From contig CALMDI010000131.1 in the NCBI GenBank assembly GCA_937864975.1, positions 1-12,217 on the forward strand: a stretch of DNA of 12,217 nt. The letters are read 5' to 3'. The notes beneath the pieces are model-generated. The model was not told the origin of the DNA and did no database searches. It saw only the letters and a list, made by a program, of their open reading frames with translations. Below, piece after piece: positions 6,183 through 12,217 of the stretch (position 1 is the stretch's first letter; each line of letters begins with the position of its first letter). This DNA comes from an uncultured Chloroflexota bacterium. GTDB lineage: Bacteria; Chloroflexota; Anaerolineae; Aggregatilineales; Phototrophicaceae. The position numbers were made by a program, and so were the translations under genes.

Positions 6183-7336
6183 GCGCTCACCTCCTGATGC
6201 GACGCCGACGCGGGTACGCCGGGCAGCACCGGAGCGGAAGGCAGAGCGCGCGCCTGCCGCCGTGCCGTCCAGCGCCGCACGAGCAGCTCGCTGCTGACGA
6301 CGAAGATCACGACCAGGCCTTGCAGGGCGATGACGGTCGCGGAGGGCACCTGAATCGTGCGCTGCATTTTCTCCGCGCCGACCAGCAGCGCGCCAAACAG
6401 AAATGCCGACGGGATTGCGCCGAGCGGGTGCAGCCGTCCGAACAGCGCGACGACGATCCCGGAAAAGCCATAGCCGACGGCGAAGCCTTCGACCATGCGA
6501 TGCGTAACGCCCGTGACCTCTACCGAGCCTGCCAGTCCCGCCAGCCCGCCGCTTAAAATCAGCGCGAGAGTCAGATAGCGCGGCACGGAGATGCCCGCGT
6601 AACGGGCGGCGTCCTTGCTCAAGCCCACGGCGCGGATTCGGTAGCCGAGTGTCGTGCGCCAGAGCAGAACGTAAATGACGATGGCGGCTGCCAGACCGAT
6701 GAACAAGCCGAGGTGAAGCTGCGACGGCGGCGCCAGCCGCGGCAGCCATGACGATTCGGGAAGCTGGGCGGACTGTGAAATGCGCGTTCCCTGCCGGATT
6801 TGCTCCGGGTCGATCATCGGACCGCTGAGCAAAAACAGCAGCAGTTGAATTGCGATCTGATTCATCATGACGGTGGTCAGAATTTCGTTGACGTCGAAGC
6901 GGGCTTTCAGGATGCCCGGAATCGCGCCCCACGCCGCACCCCCCAGGAAGCCGACGAGGAGGGTGAGGATGGCGATCCACGGCGCGGGAATGGTCGGTCC
7001 CGCCGCCAGCGAGAAGGCGGTCGCGGAGACCGCGCCGACGAAAAGCTGACCTTCCGCGCCGATATTGATGACGCCGCCGCGAAAGGCGATGCAGATGCCA
7101 ATCGCGATCAGCAGCAGCGGCGTTGCCCGCGTCAGCGTGCGAAAGAGCGCCGCCTGATCGCCAAACGCGCCGTCGAGCATCACGCTGTAGGCTTCAATCG
7201 GGTTCGCGCCGAGCGCCAGCAGCAGCAGCGCGCCGACCGCCAGCGCCAGCAGCACCGCCACGAGGGGTACAATCCACACCACAAGGTCGGCTGCCGACAA
7301 CCGCGCGCGCTGCCCGAACAATCGTCTCGTCATCAT
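6179..7336 (-). CDS. ABC importer permease 1, YufP/BmpC-like (BPD_transp_2 family)
   Basis: This 385-residue inner membrane permease is the first gene of the minus-strand importer operon. The first helix spans about 19-42 and is followed by GANPIEAY (43-50), a run typical of YufP-type permeases. NIGAEGQ (91-97), NEILTTVMMNQIA (150-162), WRTTLGYRIRAVG (226-238) and GLAGLAG (264-270) are further family marks. Further hydrophobic segments suggest about 8-10 helices, with a short cytoplasmic tail rich in Ala, Pro and Arg (355-385). The start is ATG 7336; ATG 7333 is equally possible. The only Shine-Dalgarno-like string, AGGA, is 14 bases upstream, so initiation may be weak. A TATAAT box at 7398-7403 on this strand would give a leader of about 54 bases. 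Its stop overlaps the permease 2 start. Confidence 0.92.
   Translation of the reverse strand: MMTRRLFGQRARLSAADLVVWIVPLVAVLLALAVGALLLLALGANPIEAYSVMLDGAFGDQAALFRTLTRATPLLLIAIGICIAFRGGVINIGAEGQLFVGAVSATAFSLAAGPTIPAPWIAILTLLVGFLGGAAWGAIPGILKARFDVNEILTTVMMNQIAIQLLLFLLSGPMIDPEQIRQGTRISQSAQLPESSWLPRLAPPSQLHLGLFIGLAAAIVIYVLLWRTTLGYRIRAVGLSKDAARYAGISVPRYLTLALILSGGLAGLAGSVEVTGVTHRMVEGFAVGYGFSGIVVALFGRLHPLGAIPSAFLFGALLVGAEKMQRTIQVPSATVIALQGLVVIFVVSSELLVRRWTARRQARALPSAPVLPGVPASASHQEVSA
6190..6195 (-). promoter_or_regulatory. Shine-Dalgarno site deciding the permease 2 start
   Basis: AGGAGG on the minus strand sits 7 bases before GTG 6182, inside the last codons of permease 1. It favours GTG 6182 over ATG 6167 and fits coupled translation of the two permeases. 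Confidence 0.8.
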
Positions 7337-7397
7337 CTGGCTTAAATTCGTCCTGAAGGCTCAAATGTACCCGATTTTAGTTCAGGTAATCTGGTGA

Positions 7398-7403
7398 ATT
7401 ATA
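7398..7403 (-). promoter_or_regulatory. -10 box of the importer operon promoter
   Basis: Read leftward, 7403 to 7398 is a perfect TATAAT, 62 bases before ATG 7336. No good -35 lies at 16-18 bases. TTGACC is present but only 12 bases upstream, so an activator or an unusual promoter may be involved. Confidence 0.45.
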
Positions 7404-7415
7404 ACGAAAAGCAGG

Positions 7416-7438
7416 GGTCAATGCTCGACAACCTGACC
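7416..7438. promoter_or_regulatory. candidate operator, inverted repeat GGTCA-N13-TGACC
   Basis: GGTCA (7416-7420) and TGACC (7434-7438) form a 5-base inverted repeat just upstream of the leftward -10 box, where a repressor or activator of the importer operon could bind. The arms are short, so chance is possible. Confidence 0.25.
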
Positions 7439-7650
7439 AACGTTTCTGGCGCGCGCTCACGGTGTAAGCGAACATCGTCGGGTGCTTCTTGTTCCGTTCT
7501 TACAATGAGCTAGCGCAGGACTGGGTAACAATGTGTCAGGCATTCGCTTCGGCAATCGCGTAACCTCTGCGAAAATCGCGCTTTCAGGTTCGTGTGCTGC
7601 GCGGATGACCCGTATTCGAGCGATGGCGTTTGGGATACGCGCGGAGGCGT

Positions 7651-7656
7651 TATACT
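7651..7656 (+). promoter_or_regulatory. -10 box of the dehydrogenase operon promoter
   Basis: TATACT (5 of 6 to consensus) lies 33 bases before ATG 7690. TTGGGA at 7630-7635 is a possible -35 with a short 15-base spacer. If used, transcription would start near 7663, which would exclude the TTG start at 7630. Confidence 0.4.
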
Positions 7657-7689
7657 AGAGACAACCGTCGATGGAAGCCGGAACACTCG

Positions 7690-8619
7690 ATGCACCTCTG
7701 GGAAACCTATCACACGCCGAACACGGTCGAAGATGCGATCAGCCTGCTCACCTCCTACGCGGGCGGCGCGCGCATCATCGCGGGGGGCACGGATTTATTG
7801 ATCGACCTCCAATATGGCGAGCCAACGCATCGCCGCCAACCGCTCGGCGCGCTGATCGATGTCACGCGCATTTCGGAGATGACGCGCATCGAAGCGCGGG
7901 ATGGCTGGCTCGTCGTCGGCGCGGCGGTCACGCATACGGCGGTTGTACAATCGGCGCTGCTCGAACAGGCGGCGACGTGTCTGGTCGAAAGCTGCGGGGT
8001 GGTCGGCGGACCGCAGGTGCGGAATGTCGGCACGCTCGGCGGCAACGTCGCCCACGCGCTCCCGGCGGGCGATGGCACGACGTCGCTGGTCGCGCTCGAC
8101 GCGCAGGCGGACGTGGCACGAGGCGATGGTCGCCGCGAATGGCTGCCGATGACCGCGCTCTTTCGCGGTCCGGGCATCTCGGCAGTCGATTCAAAACGCG
8201 ACGTGCTGGTCGCGTTCCGCTTCAAGCCGCGTGCCGAGCGCGAAGGCAGCGCTTTCAAGCGCATCATGCGACCGCAGGGAGTCGCACTGCCAATTTTGGG
8301 CTGCGCGGTCTGGGTGCGCCTGGACGACAGGCACGAGTATTACGAAGATGCGCGTATCTGCATGGGTCCGGTCGGTCCGGTGCCCGTGCGGGCGACGACG
8401 GTGGAGCAGGCGCTGATCGGGCAGCGCGTTGGGGAGGGTACACTCGCCCGTGCGGTTGCCGTCGCCTACGAGACAATTGAACCCAGAACAAGTAAATATC
8501 GCGCGACCGCCGAATATCGCTCATATATGGTCGAAACGCTGCTGCGGCGGGCGCTTCCGCTGGCGGTGGAGCGAGCGCGCACCGGGGTTGCCCACGCGGA
8601 AGGGGTCGGACTGGGGTGA
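7690..8619 (+). CDS. xanthine dehydrogenase-family FAD-binding subunit
   Basis: This 309-residue cytoplasmic subunit should take electrons from the 2Fe-2S clusters of the partner subunit and pass them to NAD or another acceptor through FAD. It begins with the PCMH-type FAD fold (about 1-180), with GGARIIAGGTDLL (25-37) and GGPQVRNVGTLGGN (106-119) as the FAD pyrophosphate-binding loops. The C-terminal CO-dehydrogenase flavoprotein domain (about 185-290) begins SAFKRIMRPQGVALP. No 4Fe-4S insertion is seen. Length fits CoxM/XdhB/YgfM proteins. I start at ATG 7690 because family members begin at about this point and GGAA lies 7 bases upstream. The TTG at 7630 would add 20 Arg-rich residues and precede the likely transcription start. 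It is first in the operon, separated by 63 bases from the Uma2 gene. Confidence 0.92.
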   Translation: MHLWETYHTPNTVEDAISLLTSYAGGARIIAGGTDLLIDLQYGEPTHRRQPLGALIDVTRISEMTRIEARDGWLVVGAAVTHTAVVQSALLEQAATCLVESCGVVGGPQVRNVGTLGGNVAHALPAGDGTTSLVALDAQADVARGDGRREWLPMTALFRGPGISAVDSKRDVLVAFRFKPRAEREGSAFKRIMRPQGVALPILGCAVWVRLDDRHEYYEDARICMGPVGPVPVRATTVEQALIGQRVGEGTLARAVAVAYETIEPRTSKYRATAEYRSYMVETLLRRALPLAVERARTGVAHAEGVGLG

Positions 8620-8630
8620 AAGTCGTGAGG
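8615..8630 (+). repeat. direct repeat, left copy flanking the Uma2 gene
   Basis: GGTGAAAGTCGTGAGG spans the FAD-subunit stop (TGA 8617-8619). It matches GGTGAAGTCGTGAGG at 9318-9332 with one missing A. The pair brackets the Uma2 gene and its leader. Confidence 0.6.
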
Positions 8631-8682
8631 GTTGAAGCTTGAGCATTGAGTTAAAGGCAGGCAAGGCGCGAGGTTGTGAGCG

Positions 8683-9330
8683 ATGGTAGACCGACCCGAA
8701 ATTAACGAAACCGGACCGATTCAGGTCTACGCCGAGGAGGAAAATATCACCTTCGAGGAATTCCTCGTCAAATATGCGGGTGTCCACGCGGAATGGATCG
8801 GCGGCAAGGTCGAGGTCATTGTGACAAATAACTCCAGACACAGCTTTGTCTTAACCCTGTTGACCCTTATCTTAGGGAATTATCTTTCCTTTAAGCGAAT
8901 TGCCATGCTGCTTCTCGCCGGTGTTCCCATGCGAATCGGCGGTCAGGCGCGGGGGCGCGAGCCAGATTTGCTGATCGTGCTGGACGACCATAAAGACCGT
9001 ATTTTGCCGACGTATCTGAACGGACCCGCCGATATTGCCGTCGAAGTCGTCTCGCCTGAAAGCGTCGACCGGGATTATTCAATTAAACTCGCTGAGTACG
9101 AACAGGCAGGCGTCCCGGAATACTGGATTTTCGATCCCGCACGCGAGATCGCGGATGTTTACAGGCTGCACGAGGACGGGCATTATCGGCGCTTGAACAA
9201 GGATGCCGAGGGACGGCTTGTGTCGACGCTGCTGCCCGGTTTCGCGCTCGACCCTGCTATCCTCTGGCGCGATGAGCTTCCCGAAGGGGCGGCGCTGGTC
9301 GAAATGGTGCAGGCAATGGTGAAGTCGTGA
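8683..9330 (+). CDS. Uma2 family (DUF820) PD-(D/E)XK nuclease-like protein
   Basis: This 215-residue protein belongs to the Uma2/DUF820 family, whose members share the restriction-endonuclease fold; their biological role is poorly known. Visible are AEWIGGKVE (36-44), REPDLLIVL (92-100) with the catalytic-type Asp95, and DIAVEVVSPES (117-127) with Glu121. Then come SIKLAEYEQAGVPEYW (133-148) with Lys135, and IFDP (149-152). The presumed metal-binding set Asp95, Glu121, Lys135 is intact and length is normal. ATG 8683 has GAGG at 8670-8673. It lies between two subunits of one enzyme, in the same direction, only 13 bases before the next gene. I see no functional link with xanthine oxidation. Its 8821-8900 stretch has 31 G/C in 80 bases, well below its neighbours, and direct repeats flank it, so transfer into the operon is likely. 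Confidence 0.9.
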   Translation: MVDRPEINETGPIQVYAEEENITFEEFLVKYAGVHAEWIGGKVEVIVTNNSRHSFVLTLLTLILGNYLSFKRIAMLLLAGVPMRIGGQARGREPDLLIVLDDHKDRILPTYLNGPADIAVEVVSPESVDRDYSIKLAEYEQAGVPEYWIFDPAREIADVYRLHEDGHYRRLNKDAEGRLVSTLLPGFALDPAILWRDELPEGAALVEMVQAMVKS

Positions 9331-9332
9331 GG
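9318..9332 (+). repeat. direct repeat, right copy flanking the Uma2 gene
   Basis: GGTGAAGTCGTGAGG spans the Uma2 stop (TGA 9328-9330) and supplies the TGAGG that may be the ribosome site of the next gene, 11 bases before ATG 9344. It matches the left copy at 8615-8630 except for one A. Confidence 0.6.
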
Positions 9333-9343
9333 CAAGCGAAGAG

Positions 9344-12151
9344 ATGACCGAATTGAAGCTGACCATTAACGGGGTTGACCACACGCTGGACGTGCCGCAG
9401 TCGCGCACGCTGGCGGAGGTGCTGCGCTACGACCTTCACCTGACCGGGACCAAGATCGGCTGCTCGGAGGCGGAATGCGGCATCTGCACCGTTCACGTGG
9501 ACGGCGTGCCCGTGAACTCGTGTATTTTCCCGGCGTTCAAGGCGCAGGGCGCGGCGGTCTTGACGATTGAGGGACTCGCGGAAGGCGACACGCTCCATCC
9601 GTTGCAGGCAGCGTTTGTCGAACACGCGGCGGTTCAGTGCGGTTTCTGCACGCCGGGTCTCATCATGACCTCGGCGGCGCTGCTGCGAAGCAACCCAAAT
9701 CCGACCGATCAGGATATTAAGATCGCGCTCAAAGATACGTACTGCCGCTGCACGGGGTACACCAGCGTCCTGCAAGCAGTCAAGTCGGCGGGCAGGGTGC
9801 TGCGCGGCGAGGAAAAGCTGGCGGTCAACGAGCCGAGCGTTGACGAGCCGATGAACCATATCAGCCGCAGCGAGCCGGTGCAGGACGTCAATGACCGCGT
9901 CACGGGGCGCGCGAAGTATACCGACGATTTTATCTTCGACGGCATGTTGCACGCGCGCACGCTCCGCTCGCGCTATCCACACGCGCGCGTTCGCGGGATT
10001 AATGTCGAGAAGGCGAGAGCGCTGCCGGGCGTCCGCGCGGTGCTGACCGCCACGGACGTTCCGGGCGAGAATGTTCACGGACTGGTGCATCTGGACTGGC
10101 CCGTGCTGTGCGCGGTGGGCGACAAAGTGCGCTATATGGGCGACGCGGTCGCCATCGTCGCCGCCGACACGCCGCTTTTAGCTGATCAGGCGCTGGATTT
10201 GATCGACGTCGAGTACGAGCCACTGTCGGTGGTGGCAGACCCGGTCTACGCCAATACGCCCGATGCGCCGCTGGTGCATGAAGGGCGAGAGGGCGGCAAT
10301 CTCCTCAAACACATTAAGGTCCGCCACGGCGATATTTCGGAAGGCTTTGCCGAAGCGGACGTGATTATCGAGCGCACGTACCACACGCCGACGACGGAAC
10401 ACGCCTTTCTGGAACCGGAATGCGCGATTGGCGTGCCGGCGGGGTACGATGCCGAGCACGAAAAGCTGACGATTTACGTCGGCTCGCAGATTCCGTATCA
10501 GGATCGTAATCAGATTGCACGCGCGCTGGCGATGCCGGACGAAGCGGTGCGCGTGCGCGGCGTGCTCATCGGCGGCGGCTTTGGGGGCAAGGAAGACATC
10601 GCGGGTCAAATTCACGTCGCCCTGCTGGCGCAGGTCACGGGGCGTCCGGTGAAGATGCTCTACACGCGGCAGGAGTCGCTGCTGTTTCATCCGAAGCGCC
10701 ATGCGACCGTTATCTGTATCAAGACGGGCGCGAAGCACGACGGCAGGCTGACGGCGGTCGAAGCCGAGCTTTACGGCGACGGCGGCGCGTATGCCAGCCT
10801 GAGCGACAAGGTGATGACGCGCGCGACGACCCACGCGACCGGACCCTACAACGTGCCGCACGCGAAGATCGACTGCTACGCCATGTACACGAATAACCCG
10901 CCGTCCGGCGCATTTCGAGGATTTGGCGTCACACAGAGCGCGTTCGCGGTCGAATCGAACATGGATTTGCTGGCGGAAGCCTTAGCCATCGACGCGCTCG
11001 AACTGCGGCGGATGAACGCGCAGAAGGTCGGCGTCACGACCGCGACCGGGCAAAGGCTCGGCGAGAGCGTCGGCTTGCTGGAAACCATCGACAAGGTGGA
11101 AGCGGATATGCGCGCGGACGGCTTCCGCTGGGCGTGGCGCGAGGGCGACCTGGCTTACGGCTGGGGCGTCGCCTGCGCCTACAAAAATACCGGCTTGGGC
11201 GGCGGCGCGCCCGACCGTTCGGACGCCGAGGTCGAAGCCTTTGAGGATGGCTCGGTCGAAGTTCGCACGTCCTCCGCCGACATGGGGCAGGGCTTATACG
11301 CGGTGCTGGCGCAGACGGCTGCCGAGGAGCTTGGGCTGCCGTATGAAAAAGTGCGCGTTCTGCTCTCGGATACAGATCTGACGCCGAACGGCGGTCCGAC
11401 CACTGCCAGCCGCCAGACATATATGAGCGGCAACGCCGTTCGGTTGGCGGCAGTCGATCTGCGGAACTCGCTCACACGGGTGGCGGCGGAAGAACTGGAC
11501 TGCGCGCCGGAACGCCTGCGCTTTGAAGAAGGGCTGGTGCGCTTCAACGGGTCGAGTATTCCGTTCGCGAAAATCGTCACGGCGGCGAAGCAGCAGGGGC
11601 TGGCGACGCGAATGCTGCACGAATACTACGGACCGAAAACCCAACCGCTCGGCACGGGCGGCGTGATGCATTTTGCCTTTTCCTATGCGACGCAGGCGGC
11701 GCTGGTCTCCGTCGATCTGACGACGGGCGAGGTGAAGGTTCACAAGGTGCTGTCGGCAACCGACGTGGGGCGGGCGATTAACCCGATGCTGGTGCAGGGG
11801 CAAATCGAAGGCGGCATCGTCATGGCGATGGGCAACTGCCTGACCGAGAGTTTTATTGTGGAAAATGGCGTGCCCTGGTCGACGCTGCTGGCGCGCTACA
11901 AGATGCCGAGTATCAAGCACACGCCGGAGATTGTGAGCTATCTGGTCGAGCACCGCACGAGCGACGGACCCTACGGCGCGAAGGGTGTTGGCGAGCTTCC
12001 GTCGATCAATACCTCCCCGGCGATTACCAACGCGATTTATAACGCGATAGGCGTCCGCGTCTACAGCCTGCCGGTCGATCAGGACGCGCTCTACCGCGCG
12101 ATGCGACACGGAGAGCGCGATGTTTATGCCGCGTGGCATGATGTGAAATAA
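9344..12151 (+). CDS. xanthine dehydrogenase-family fused 2Fe-2S and molybdopterin subunit, XdhD-like
   Basis: This 935-residue cytoplasmic catalytic subunit probably hydroxylates hypoxanthine or xanthine. The N-terminal 160 residues are a CoxS-type iron-sulfur domain: plant-type cluster Cys40, 45, 48, 60 and second cluster Cys99, 102, 134, 136 (CGFC, CRC). The Moco part starts near 171 with VTGRAKYTDD (186-195). By eye against bovine xanthine dehydrogenase, GGGFGGKE (410-417) gives Glu417 for E802, Arg493 for R880, AFRGFG (523-528) gives Arg525 and Phe527 for R912 and F914, MGQG (647-650) gives Gln649 for Q1040, and GVGE gives Glu884 for E1261. The purine-contacting pair is therefore kept. 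No Phe matches F1009, so the substrate pocket differs. Fusion and length resemble E. coli XdhD (956 residues). FAD is supplied by the 7690 gene. Other N-heterocycles are possible substrates. No XdhC maturation gene is in the window. Confidence 0.93.
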   Translation: MTELKLTINGVDHTLDVPQSRTLAEVLRYDLHLTGTKIGCSEAECGICTVHVDGVPVNSCIFPAFKAQGAAVLTIEGLAEGDTLHPLQAAFVEHAAVQCGFCTPGLIMTSAALLRSNPNPTDQDIKIALKDTYCRCTGYTSVLQAVKSAGRVLRGEEKLAVNEPSVDEPMNHISRSEPVQDVNDRVTGRAKYTDDFIFDGMLHARTLRSRYPHARVRGINVEKARALPGVRAVLTATDVPGENVHGLVHLDWPVLCAVGDKVRYMGDAVAIVAADTPLLADQALDLIDVEYEPLSVVADPVYANTPDAPLVHEGREGGNLLKHIKVRHGDISEGFAEADVIIERTYHTPTTEHAFLEPECAIGVPAGYDAEHEKLTIYVGSQIPYQDRNQIARALAMPDEAVRVRGVLIGGGFGGKEDIAGQIHVALLAQVTGRPVKMLYTRQESLLFHPKRHATVICIKTGAKHDGRLTAVEAELYGDGGAYASLSDKVMTRATTHATGPYNVPHAKIDCYAMYTNNPPSGAFRGFGVTQSAFAVESNMDLLAEALAIDALELRRMNAQKVGVTTATGQRLGESVGLLETIDKVEADMRADGFRWAWREGDLAYGWGVACAYKNTGLGGGAPDRSDAEVEAFEDGSVEVRTSSADMGQGLYAVLAQTAAEELGLPYEKVRVLLSDTDLTPNGGPTTASRQTYMSGNAVRLAAVDLRNSLTRVAAEELDCAPERLRFEEGLVRFNGSSIPFAKIVTAAKQQGLATRMLHEYYGPKTQPLGTGGVMHFAFSYATQAALVSVDLTTGEVKVHKVLSATDVGRAINPMLVQGQIEGGIVMAMGNCLTESFIVENGVPWSTLLARYKMPSIKHTPEIVSYLVEHRTSDGPYGAKGVGELPSINTSPAITNAIYNAIGVRVYSLPVDQDALYRAMRHGERDVYAAWHDVK

Positions 12152-12177
12152 GGCGAACCTTCTTAAGTTAATCCGTC

Positions 12178-12201
12178 GCGGCAGGTACCGCAGGTTGCCG
12201 C
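12178..12201 (+). repeat. possible hairpin after the dehydrogenase operon
   Basis: GCGGCA (12178-12183) and TGCCGC (12196-12201) could form a 6-base stem, 26 bases after the stop. No T tract follows before the window ends, so I do not call it a terminator. I see nothing else in 12152-12217. Confidence 0.35.
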
Positions 12202-12217
12202 CTGCTCAGCCGCCGCG

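Larger units (their letters stand above)
7337..7689. promoter_or_regulatory. divergent intergenic control region
   Basis: This 353-base gap separates the importer operon (leftward) from the dehydrogenase operon (rightward). It holds a TATAAT-like box for each direction, an inverted repeat GGTCA/TGACC (7416-7438) next to the leftward promoter, and the direct repeat AATCGCG at 7554-7560 and 7574-7580. No gene with family-like sequence is seen in it; two small frames (7510-7713 minus, and the TTG-started extension of the FAD gene) look spurious. I looked for a purine riboswitch and saw no convincing three-way-junction core. A shared regulator binding here is plausible but not shown. Confidence 0.6.

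Noticed and set aside
5211..6980. 589-residue minus-strand open frame covering permease 2 and extending through permease 1
   Set aside because: The upstream 266 residues are Arg-rich, match no membrane pattern and run out of frame through permease 1. The real start is GTG 6182 with AGGAGG.
7630..7689. TTG start giving the FAD subunit a 20-residue N-terminal extension
   Set aside because: The extension is basic, precedes the likely transcription start and is not part of the family fold; ATG 7690 fits better.
7337..7689. Purine riboswitch ahead of either operon
   Set aside because: I could not find a convincing conserved junction core by eye on either strand. A covariance-model scan would settle it.
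8620..9343. Uma2 gene as part of a toxin-antitoxin or defence island
   Set aside because: There is only one nuclease-like gene, with no partner, methyltransferase or helicase nearby.
9257..12139. Several long minus-strand frames opposite the Fe-S/Moco subunit
   Set aside because: They have no family motifs and mirror the codons of the real gene.

Overview
The window is a GC-rich bacterial chromosomal segment. It holds six complete genes of known families, one complete Uma2-family gene and one broken gene end. No rRNA, tRNA, CRISPR array or insertion-sequence transposase is visible. The lineage is an inference: tandem use of BMP-family purine/nucleoside ABC transporters, a Uma2-family nuclease gene, a type-I-like GGPP synthase and a CCCCTCCC...GGGAGGGG intergenic palindrome together suggest Chloroflexota (Anaerolineae-like). 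Only a database search could confirm that.

Layout. (1) 1-309 is the 3' end of a glycosyltransferase-like gene that appears truncated or frameshifted, followed by a clear rho-independent terminator at 338-364. (2) 452-1504 (+) is an all-trans polyprenyl diphosphate synthase, probably GGPP synthase. (3) Convergent to it, 7336 down to 1579 on the minus strand is a complete ABC importer operon in the order permease 1 (7336-6179), permease 2 (6182-5211), a secreted binding protein made of two tandem BMP domains (5138-3216), and a double ABC ATPase (3132-1579). The permeases overlap by GTGA, and a GC-rich palindromic repeat lies between the last two genes. (4) 7337-7689 is a divergent control region with a candidate promoter in each direction. 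(5) 7690-12151 (+) is a molybdenum hydroxylase operon of the xanthine dehydrogenase family: an FAD subunit (7690-8619), a Uma2-family nuclease-like gene (8683-9330), and a fused 2Fe-2S plus molybdopterin subunit (9344-12151) resembling E. coli XdhD. (6) The last 66 bases hold only a possible hairpin.

The importer and the hydroxylase probably work together. The BMP/YufP-YufQ-type importer is a purine/nucleoside transporter class, and the fused hydroxylase keeps the residues that bind purines in bovine xanthine dehydrogenase. The divergent pair therefore looks like a purine uptake and oxidation module. The two oddest features are the in-frame doubling of the binding protein (a 307-residue offset with no gap) and the Uma2 gene. 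The Uma2 gene sits inside the dehydrogenase operon between near-identical 15-16 bp direct repeats, as if inserted there.
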